Part shown: in pieces, positions 1-5,225 of the stretch | Layout: each line of letters begins with the position of its first letter | How positions within the stretch are numbered: position 1 is the stretch's first letter | Source: Saprospiraceae bacterium | GTDB taxonomy: Bacteria; Bacteroidota; Bacteroidia; Chitinophagales; Saprospiraceae | DNA: 5,918 nucleotides | Assembly (NCBI GenBank): GCA_020528935.1 | Contig: JAJDFU010000569.1 | Location: 630-6,547 of the forward strand | Direction: 5' to 3' | Translations under genes and position numbers: made by a program | The notes under the pieces: model-generated | The model's input: only the letters and a program-made list of their open reading frames with translations | What the model was told of the DNA's origin: nothing | Databases searched by the model: none

Positions 1-248
1 CACCAGCCGTAGAAACACCTGCTGCAGATCTGCCTCCCCTCATCGAAACGGTGAGCCGTACCGAGCCACTGCCGGGGCCACGGGAGGAAATTCCCCAGCC
101 GGTTCTGCAAGCGTACCACGTCGTTCAGCCCGGCGAGACCCTCTGGCGGATCAGTCGCATGCATGCTATCAGCGTGGAGGAGCTCAAGCGGCTCAACGGC
201 CTGCGCTCCAATACCATTCGCCGGGGCATGAAGCTGCGACTGCGGTGA
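1..248 (+). CDS. LysM domain protein, C-terminal end (5' truncated)
   Basis: The reading frame is open from the left edge (bases 1-2 finish a codon, first full codon at 3) to the TGA at 246-248, so only the last 81 residues are visible. Residues 1-37 are a Pro/Glu-rich linker. Residues 38-81 form one LysM domain: it begins YHVVQPGETLWRIS, the standard LysM opening, continues with the VEELKRLNGL helix and ends with GMKLRLR at the very C-terminus. LysM binds N-acetylglucosamine-containing glycans such as peptidoglycan, so the protein probably acts in the periplasm or at the wall. A GTG at 51 could serve as a start, but the open upstream frame and linker-like sequence argue that the true start lies outside the window. 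In Bacteroidota a C-terminal LysM often follows a glucosaminidase or peptidase domain; which enzyme, if any, is present here cannot be seen. The LysM call is firm, the full protein identity is not. Confidence 0.85.
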   Translation, partial: PAVETPAADLPPLIETVSRTEPLPGPREEIPQPVLQAYHVVQPGETLWRISRMHAISVEELKRLNGLRSNTIRRGMKLRLR

Positions 249-275
249 GTACAGGGCCCCTTCCGCAGCCTGTAC
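249..275 (+). terminator. Candidate hairpin / weak terminator after the LysM gene
   Basis: A perfect 7-bp inverted repeat, GTACAGG (249-255) and CCTGTAC (269-275), encloses a 13-base loop and starts on the base after the stop codon of the LysM gene. The downstream bases AACTTCTTCTT are pyrimidine-rich but are not a clean T-run, and the stem has only four G-C pairs, so intrinsic termination would be weak. Its position between two genes that otherwise lack spacing supports a transcript-end role. It could instead be a regulator-binding palindrome or chance. Confidence 0.35.
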
Positions 276-293
276 AACTTCTTCTTACCTTTG
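261..293 (+). promoter_or_regulatory. Candidate Bacteroidetes-type promoter for the operon
   Basis: TACCTTTG at 286-293 matches the Bacteroidetes -7 consensus TAnnTTTG at all fixed positions. The upstream partner, TTG in the consensus, is at best TTC at 261-263, leaving a 22-base spacer, within the range usually quoted. The predicted start of transcription would be near base 300, giving a leader of about 15 bases before the ATG at 315. This is the only intergenic space of more than 8 bases in the window, so it is the natural place for the operon's promoter. The upstream half overlaps the loop of the 249-275 hairpin. The call rests on one good box and one imperfect one. Confidence 0.5.
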
Positions 294-314
294 CCGCTAA
301 AATCCCGGGGCCTT

Positions 315-1061
315 ATGCGCATGTTGATCGCTATTCTGGTTTTCTGGTCCATACCCTCCCTGGCCGGAGCACAGGGTTTTGCCTTTGGTGCAAAGGGGGG
401 GCTTACAACGACCACACAGGTTTGGAACCCGGGCGGAGACCGGTCGGCCCTCTTTCGCTGGCACGCGTATGCCTTCATCGAAACCCTGGATGAGGCGGAT
501 ACTTACGCCCTTTTTGCCCAACTGGGCTACAACATCAAGGGAAGCGCGATTCGGTTCACCACCTTCCGGCAGGGTTCTACGGGCTTTGAGCCGTTCGGAC
601 AGGCAATCGAGACCTACGAGTTCAACAACCTCAGCCTCATGCTGGGCGGCAAGCAAAAGTTTGGCCGGGCCAATGGCACCAAGTTTTTCTATTCGCTGGG
701 TCTGCGCGGAGAATACAACCTGAGCAACAACCTGGAGGGCCTGCCGCCGCCTCCGCCGCCCATTTCCTGCCTGCCGTTCGGCAGCTTGTCTATCTTCGAA
801 GAATTTGTCAACGATTTCACCTTCGGGGCTACCGTAGGAGCCGGCATCGAGTTCCCCTTTTCCGAGCTGGTAGGCGGCATACTGGAACTTACTGTAAATC
901 CCGATTTTACAAAGCAATACAACCAGCAGGGCGACCTGCAGTTCGCCAATTGTTTCAGCCCGGGCAGCGACGTGGTCGTTCGGGCCCGGCAAATTACCAA
1001 CGTCTCCTTTGAACTTACCCTGGGCATTCGCCTTTTACGAAAAGTAGTGTACGTCGATTGA
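315..1061 (+). CDS. Outer-membrane beta-barrel protein, PorT-like family
   Basis: The product is 248 residues from the ATG at 315. This start gives a compact signal peptide: MRM, a hydrophobic core at residues 4-18 and an AGA-Q cleavage site near residue 19. A TTG at 291 in the same frame lies inside the likely promoter box and would put eight extra residues before the signal peptide, so it is less likely. The mature part shows alternating aromatic/hydrophobic strands separated by polar turns (GFAFGAKGGL, YALFAQLGYNI, LSLMLGGKQKF, KFFYSLGLRGEYNL, FTFGATVGAGIEF, VSFELTLGIRLL), the pattern of an 8- to 10-strand barrel. 'Outer membrane beta-barrel / PorT family' is a broad class; no transport or enzymatic role can be assigned. 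One long loop carries six consecutive prolines (144-149) and Cys152, and another loop carries Cys213. The gene ends 2 bases before lptB, suggesting co-transcription. Confidence 0.75.
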   Translation: MRMLIAILVFWSIPSLAGAQGFAFGAKGGLTTTTQVWNPGGDRSALFRWHAYAFIETLDEADTYALFAQLGYNIKGSAIRFTTFRQGSTGFEPFGQAIETYEFNNLSLMLGGKQKFGRANGTKFFYSLGLRGEYNLSNNLEGLPPPPPPISCLPFGSLSIFEEFVNDFTFGATVGAGIEFPFSELVGGILELTVNPDFTKQYNQQGDLQFANCFSPGSDVVVRARQITNVSFELTLGIRLLRKVVYVD

Positions 1062-1063
1062 AC

Positions 1064-1810
1064 ATGATGGTTTTACGCAGTGAAGAGTTGGTGAAGTTCT
1101 ACGGCAAGCGCCAGGTGGTGCAAGGGGTCTCCCTCGATGTGCATCAAGGGGAGATCGTGGGCTTGCTGGGGCCGAACGGAGCCGGTAAGACCACGACCTT
1201 TTACATGGTCGTAGGGTTTATTCGCCCCAACGCGGGTCGGGTTTTCCTCAACGAGGACGACATTACCGAACTGCCCATGTATCGCCGGGCCAAGCGCGGC
1301 ATCGGCTACCTCCCACAGGAGCCCTCCGTGTTTCGCAAGCTCAGCGTGGAGGACAACCTGAAGGCCGTGCTGGAAATGACGCCGCTCAGCCGCCAGGAGC
1401 AGAAGGTGCGCCTGGAAGAATTGCTGGACGAATTCGGCCTGAACCGGGTGCGCAAAAGCCGGGGCGACACCCTTTCCGGCGGCGAGCGCCGCCGCACGGA
1501 GATCGCCCGCGCCCTGGCTACCGACCCCCGCTTCATTCTGCTGGACGAGCCCTTTGCCGGCATCGACCCCATCGCCGTGGAGGACATCCAGTACATCGTG
1601 GCCAAGCTCAAGACCAAGAACATCGGCATCCTCATCACCGACCACAACGTGCAGGAGACCCTCTCGATCACCGACCGGGCCTACCTCATGTTCGAGGGGC
1701 GCATCCTCAAGGCGGGCACGGCCCAGGAACTGGCCGACGACGAGATGGTGCGCAAGGTGTATCTGGGCAAAAACTTCGAGCTCAGGCGAAAAGTCATCGA
1801 TTTGGAATGA
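1064..1810 (+). CDS. lptB: LPS export ABC transporter ATP-binding protein LptB
   Basis: This is the cytoplasmic ATPase of the LptB2FG complex, which extracts lipopolysaccharide from the inner membrane and drives it across the LptC-LptA bridge to the outer membrane. The 248-residue length is normal. All ABC motifs are intact: Walker A GPNGAGKT (36-43), Q-loop Gln85 in GYLPQEPSVF, signature LSGGERRR (137-144), Walker B FILLDEP (157-163) followed by FAGIDPIAV, and the H-loop His194 in ITDHNVQETL. The LSGGERRR, DEPFAGIDPI and ITDHNV stretches are characteristic of LptB and separate it from LivG/LivF-type ATPases. Two tandem ATGs (1064 and 1067) follow the preceding stop; the first is used here. 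A TTG at 1058 overlapping the upstream gene is possible but less likely. Partner permeases LptF/LptG are not in the window; in many bacteria lptB sits apart from them. Its TGA overlaps the next ATG by 4 bases. Confidence 0.95.
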   Translation: MMVLRSEELVKFYGKRQVVQGVSLDVHQGEIVGLLGPNGAGKTTTFYMVVGFIRPNAGRVFLNEDDITELPMYRRAKRGIGYLPQEPSVFRKLSVEDNLKAVLEMTPLSRQEQKVRLEELLDEFGLNRVRKSRGDTLSGGERRRTEIARALATDPRFILLDEPFAGIDPIAVEDIQYIVAKLKTKNIGILITDHNVQETLSITDRAYLMFEGRILKAGTAQELADDEMVRKVYLGKNFELRRKVIDLE

Positions 1811-2064
1811 GAACGATCGCACTCGGTACGATGCTCTTGCTGCTCGGCCAGTCCTGTGCCGAAGATCCGCCCCTGCGCCTCTCCCACGTACACCGGCGCA
1901 CGGTGGATTCGCTCTACAAGAACTACGTAGACAGCGCCGGCCCCGTTTTCGACAGCCTCTGCCAGATCCGCTTCGATTCGGACATTGCCCGATACACCGA
2001 CTCGCTGGTGCAAAAGCGCCGCGACGAAGAAGCCCGATTGCGCGAACGAATCCCTCAGCAGTGA
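1807..2064 (+). CDS. Small predicted lipoprotein, 85 aa, unknown function
   Basis: I do not recognise this protein. The ATG at 1807 overlaps the lptB stop as ATGA, which fixes the start and argues that it is translated. The N-terminus (MRTIALGTMLLLLGQSC) is a short lipoprotein-type signal with the modified residue at Cys17; the box LGQSC is degenerate (Gly at -3), as is common in Bacteroidota. The remaining 68 residues have no membrane segment and are mostly polar and helical, with recurrent Asp-Ser pairs (VDS, FDS, TDS) and a highly charged C-terminus (KRRDEEARLRER). Cys52 begins the pattern C-x2-R-F-x7-T-D-S-L, which recurs with identical spacing in the next gene. A periplasm-facing lipoprotein coupled to lptB could be an accessory of envelope assembly, but this is inference from position alone. 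Confidence 0.7.
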   Translation: MRTIALGTMLLLLGQSCAEDPPLRLSHVHRRTVDSLYKNYVDSAGPVFDSLCQIRFDSDIARYTDSLVQKRRDEEARLRERIPQQ

Positions 2065-2423
2065 TGAGCATCCTTCGAATAGGTATATGGACCTTGCTGG
2101 CCCTTGCCGGGCTGGCCTGTGAGAACGAAGAGGAATACCAGAGACAGGTGGATCGAGCTATCCAGAAAGCCCTGCAGGAGCGCATGGTGCAATACGAACA
2201 GAACAAGCGGGCCGAATGCGAGCGCCGCATCCTGGAGGCGGCCAAACAACAGGCCGACTCCATCATCCTGGCCGAGGCCAGGCTGGCCGTTCGCCGGAAG
2301 GCCAAGCCGCCCAAACCCGATAAACCGGAAAAACCCGAACTGAAGCCCCTGTCTGACACGGCTGCCCTGAAACCCGTACTTTCGGACAGCCTTCGATCAC
2401 CCGATACCAATGCGACTAAATAG
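2064..2423 (+). CDS. Small predicted lipoprotein with Lys/Pro-rich segment, 119 aa, unknown function
   Basis: Function is unknown. The same frame is open upstream through lptB, so the start matters: the ATG at 2064 overlaps the previous stop by one base (TGATG) and places a hydrophobic leader and Cys19 (LLALAGLAC) at the N-terminus, as expected for a lipoprotein; the box is degenerate (Gly at -3). Residues 20-80 are strongly charged and predicted helical, probably a coiled coil (EEEYQRQVDRAIQKALQERM and onward). Residues 81-95 form a Lys/Pro-rich stretch with repeated K-P steps (KPPKPDKPEKPELKP), an extended linker that might span part of the periplasm or contact anionic polymer. Cys52 starts C-x2-R-I-x7-A-D-S-I, matching the preceding lipoprotein at the same spacing. 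Eight bases separate its TAG from moxR. Confidence 0.7.
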   Translation: MSILRIGIWTLLALAGLACENEEEYQRQVDRAIQKALQERMVQYEQNKRAECERRILEAAKQQADSIILAEARLAVRRKAKPPKPDKPEKPELKPLSDTAALKPVLSDSLRSPDTNATK

Positions 2424-2431
2424 CTCTGCCC

Positions 2432-3427
2432 ATGCAATCTGTGGACATTGAAGCCCTCAACCAGCAAATCTACCTCGACAGCGCTTTTGTAGACCAATTG
2501 CGCGAAGAGACCGCCCGCATCATCGTGGGCCAGGAAACGATGATGAATCGCCTGCTGATCGGCTTGCTCTCGCGCGGGCACGTGCTGCTGGAGGGCCTGC
2601 CCGGACTGGCCAAGACCCTGGCCATTAAAACCCTCTCCCAGGCCGTGCACGCCAAATACAGCCGCATCCAGTTTACGCCCGACCTGCTGCCGGCCGACAT
2701 CATCGGGACCATGATCTACAACCCCAGTACCAACAATTTCTCCGTGCGCAAGGGTCCCATTTTTGCCAACTTCGTGCTGGCCGACGAGATCAACCGAGCG
2801 CCCGCCAAAGTGCAAAGCGCCCTGCTGGAAGCCATGCAGGAACGGCAGGTGACCATCGGCACCGATACCTTTCTCCTCGAAGAACCCTTCCTGGTACTGG
2901 CCACCCAGAATCCCATCGAGCAGGAAGGCACCTATCCCCTGCCGGAAGCCCAGGTGGATCGCTTCATGCTCAAAGTAAAGATCGACTACCCCAACCAGGA
3001 GGAGGAACTGGAGATCATGCGCCGCAATCTCAGCGGGGCCGTCTTCGAGAAGGTCAAGCCGGTAGTGCAGCCCGAGGCCATCCTCAAGGCCCGCGAATCG
3101 GTGCAAAAGGTGTACATGGATGAAAAAGTACAGCGCTACATCCTGGACATCGTCTTTGCCACCCGCAACCCCTCGGAATACGGCTTGCCGCAGTTGCAGC
3201 CGCTCATCAACTACGGCGGTTCGCCCCGGGCCAGCATCAACCTGGCCCTGACGGCCAAAGCCTATGCCTTTCTACAGCGCCGCGGCTACGTGGTCCCCGA
3301 CGACGTGCGCCACCTTTGCCTCGACGTGATGCGCCACCGCATCGGGCTGAGCTATGAGGCCGAGGCCGAAAATGTAAGCCCCGAGGATGTGCTGTACAAA
3401 ATTCTGGACACCGTAGAAGTACCCTGA
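2432..3427 (+). CDS. moxR: MoxR-family AAA+ ATPase
   Basis: This is a cytoplasmic AAA+ ATPase of the MoxR family (AAA_3 core), 331 residues, normal length. Visible motifs are Walker A GLPGLAKT (55-62), Walker B VLADEI (115-120) followed by the family-typical NRAPAKVQSALLEAMQERQV, sensor 1 ATQNP (157-161), the arginine-finger region QVDRF (Arg177), and sensor 2 in YGGSPRAS (261-268). The C-terminal helical lid domain ends with the DDVRHLCLDVMRHRIGLSY segment common to the family. MoxR proteins form ring oligomers and are thought to act as chaperones that assemble or activate VWA-domain proteins; here the likely clients are the DUF58 protein and BatA downstream. The ATG at 2432 is the only sensible start. 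The TGA overlaps the ATG of the DUF58 gene by one base. All ATPase residues look intact. Confidence 0.95.
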   Translation: MQSVDIEALNQQIYLDSAFVDQLREETARIIVGQETMMNRLLIGLLSRGHVLLEGLPGLAKTLAIKTLSQAVHAKYSRIQFTPDLLPADIIGTMIYNPSTNNFSVRKGPIFANFVLADEINRAPAKVQSALLEAMQERQVTIGTDTFLLEEPFLVLATQNPIEQEGTYPLPEAQVDRFMLKVKIDYPNQEEELEIMRRNLSGAVFEKVKPVVQPEAILKARESVQKVYMDEKVQRYILDIVFATRNPSEYGLPQLQPLINYGGSPRASINLALTAKAYAFLQRRGYVVPDDVRHLCLDVMRHRIGLSYEAEAENVSPEDVLYKILDTVEVP

Positions 3428-4296
3428 TGGATACGAGCGAACTGCTGAAGAAAGTACGGAAGATCGAGATCAAGACGAAGGGGCTGAGCCAGCACATCTT
3501 CTCCGGCGAGTACCACAGCGCCTTCAAGGGCCGGGGCATGTCGTTCAGCGAAGTGCGCGCCTATCAGTACGGCGACGACGTGCGCGATATCGACTGGAAC
3601 GTGACGGCCCGCACCGGCGACCCCCACGTCAAGGTCTTCGAAGAAGAGCGCGAACTTACCGTTATGCTGCTGGTGGATATGAGCCGATCGGCCTTTTTCG
3701 GCTCCGTCAATCAGCTCAAAAGCGAGATGGGCGTCGAGATCTGCGCATTGCTGGCCTTTTCGGCCATCAACAATAACGACAAGGTGGGCCTGTTGCTGTT
3801 CACCGATGCGATCGAACGGTTCATACCGCCCAAAAAGGGCAGCAAACACATCCTGCGCATCATCCGCGAACTGCGCGACTTCGAACCCAAGGGCAAAGGC
3901 ACCGACATGCGCGTCGCCCTCGACTACTTCAACAACCTCACCAAGAAACGCAGTATCTGTTTTCTGCTGTCAGATTTCCTGGCGGCAAACTACGAGAAGG
4001 CCCTGCGAATCGCTGCGCGGCGCAACGAACTGGTAGGTATTCGCCTCACCGACCGCCGCGAAAAGGAACTGCCTCCGGCCGGCCTGCTGCGGGTGAGCGA
4101 TGCCGAAGCCGACCTCTATCATTGGCTGGACACCTCTTCGCGGCAGGTGCGCCGCCAGTATACCGACTGGTACCTGGAGCGCAAACAAGCCTTTGAGGAG
4201 GCCTTTCGCAAGGCCGGTGCCGATCAGATCACCATCTATACCGACGAATCCTACGTCCATCAGCTGTTGCAATTCTTCAAAAAACGAGCTGCCTGA
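3427..4296 (+). CDS. DUF58 domain-containing VWA-like protein
   Basis: A 289-residue cytoplasmic protein without signal peptide or membrane segment, of the DUF58 family that almost always accompanies moxR. The DUF58 hallmark is at residues 36-63: GRGMSFSEVRAYQYGDDVRD followed by IDWNVTART. The rest is a VWA-like fold with a complete-looking MIDAS: DMSRS (84-88, DxSxS form), a threonine in KGTDM (Thr159) and an aspartate in LLSDFL (Asp183). A divalent cation at this site is the expected means of partner binding. It starts on the last base of the moxR stop codon (TGATG) and ends with the same arrangement into the next gene, so stoichiometric co-expression with MoxR is likely. In Bacteroidota this protein precedes the Bat membrane proteins. 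Its biochemical activity is not known; a role as MoxR client or adaptor is inferred from family context. Confidence 0.93.
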   Translation: MDTSELLKKVRKIEIKTKGLSQHIFSGEYHSAFKGRGMSFSEVRAYQYGDDVRDIDWNVTARTGDPHVKVFEEERELTVMLLVDMSRSAFFGSVNQLKSEMGVEICALLAFSAINNNDKVGLLLFTDAIERFIPPKKGSKHILRIIRELRDFEPKGKGTDMRVALDYFNNLTKKRSICFLLSDFLAANYEKALRIAARRNELVGIRLTDRREKELPPAGLLRVSDAEADLYHWLDTSSRQVRRQYTDWYLERKQAFEEAFRKAGADQITIYTDESYVHQLLQFFKKRAA

Positions 4297-5225
4297 TGAA
4301 ATTGCTGCACCTCCTTCTGCTGGCTTTCCTTTTGGCATCGGCGGCCCGTGGTCCGGCCTGGTGTCAGGTGCGCATACAGGCCGAACTGGACACTACCGAC
4401 ATCCTCATCGGCGACCACATTCCGCTGCGGCTGTATCTGGGCCTGGACGAAGGGGTGGCGATCGAAGGCATCGGCATGGAGGCCCTGGAAGGGACCGGCA
4501 TCGAACTCATAGAAACCGAACCGCTGCAGCGGGCCAGTCCGCAGGCTGCTTACCAGGACTTCATCCTGAGTGTGTACGATTCCGGGCACTATGTGCTGCC
4601 GCCCCTGCCGGTCATCTATCGCCTGGGCGAGCAACTGGATACGGTCTTTACTGCTCCGCTGGCCTTCGATGCGCGCACCATCCTGCTGCCGGGCGATTCG
4701 ACGGCCCTGCAGCCCATCAAACCCATTGTGGAAGAACCGCTGCGCCTGGAAGACGCGTGGCCGTACCTGGCCGCTGTGCTGGGCCTGGCCCTGCTTGCGG
4801 CCCTGCTGATCGTACCCTGGCGGCGGCGCAGGAGTCGGGACAAAAGCCCGGAGCCGGCATTCGTCCACCAACCGGCCCACGAGCTCGCCCTGAACGCCCT
4901 GAGCAAACTCGAAACGCGCAGCCTCTGGCAACAGGGGCAAGTGAAGTTATACTATTCTGAGCTCACCCTGATCCTGCGTCGCTATCTGGAGCAGCGCTTT
5001 CACATACGCACTCGCGAGCGCACCACGGCCGAGATCCTGAAGCAGTTGGACGAAACAAAAGTGGAAAAAGGCGAATTGCGCAACCTGCTCAACCTGGCCG
5101 ACCTGGTCAAGTTCGCCAAGGCTGAACCCATGGACGAGCAGCACCGCCAAAGCATGCAGCGCGTGCGTCGCTTCGTGGAAGAAACCGCCGATGATACCGT
5201 CACCGTAGCCATCCCCGCCTCATGA
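4296..5225 (+). CDS. Membrane-anchored Bat-cluster protein, BatD-like/DUF4381-like
   Basis: A 309-residue inner-membrane protein. Residues 1-23 are a signal peptide (MKLLHLLLLAFLLAS core, cleavage before about Gln24). Residues 24-125 form an all-beta, Ig-like periplasmic region (VRIQAELDTTDILIGDHIPL...), similar in style to the N-terminal repeats of BatD. A single membrane helix spans about 155-174, followed by the positive stop WRRRRSRDK, so the C-terminal half (180-309) is cytoplasmic. That half holds LALNALSKLE...KLYYSELTLILRRYLEQRF and the TTAEIL segment, resembling the cytoplasmic part of DUF4381-type proteins in other MoxR clusters. Between the DUF58 gene and batA is the usual place for a protein of this kind in Bacteroidota. 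It probably links periplasmic events to the cytoplasmic MoxR/DUF58 pair; this is inferred. The start overlaps the previous stop by one base. Confidence 0.8.
   Translation: MKLLHLLLLAFLLASAARGPAWCQVRIQAELDTTDILIGDHIPLRLYLGLDEGVAIEGIGMEALEGTGIELIETEPLQRASPQAAYQDFILSVYDSGHYVLPPLPVIYRLGEQLDTVFTAPLAFDARTILLPGDSTALQPIKPIVEEPLRLEDAWPYLAAVLGLALLAALLIVPWRRRRSRDKSPEPAFVHQPAHELALNALSKLETRSLWQQGQVKLYYSELTLILRRYLEQRFHIRTRERTTAEILKQLDETKVEKGELRNLLNLADLVKFAKAEPMDEQHRQSMQRVRRFVEETADDTVTVAIPAS

Noticed and set aside
771..784. A small palindrome, CTGCCG-TT-CGGCAG, inside the barrel gene.
   Set aside because: It is short, lies within coding sequence, is not followed by a T-run, and such GC-rich palindromes are expected by chance at this base composition.
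297..992. A 231-codon minus-strand frame opposite the outer-membrane barrel gene.
   Set aside because: It is antisense to a gene with signal peptide and barrel pattern, and its translation shows no domain or plausible start context.
1554..2063. Possible N-terminal extension of the second lipoprotein, since its frame stays open upstream through lptB.
   Set aside because: The extension translates to Ser/Arg/Pro-rich sequence overlapping lptB and the first lipoprotein, and would bury the lipoprotein signal at 2064.
1807..2431. Considered that the lipoprotein pair might be decayed fragments of one larger gene.
   Set aside because: Each has its own lipoprotein signal and overlapping stop/start, and they are in different frames with no sequence continuity, so two intact small genes fit better.
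1073..3106. A very long open frame (677 codons) on the minus strand across lptB, both lipoproteins and most of moxR.
   Set aside because: It is antisense to genes with intact, family-typical motifs. Its translation is rich in His, Gln, Gly and Leu without any recognisable domain, as expected from the complement of GC-rich codons. No promoter or coupled neighbour supports it.
4100..4960. A 286-codon plus-strand frame overlapping the DUF58 gene end and the BatD-like gene.
   Set aside because: The product is Pro/Ala/Gly/Arg-rich and low in complexity, and it conflicts with two better genes joined by a one-base stop/start overlap.
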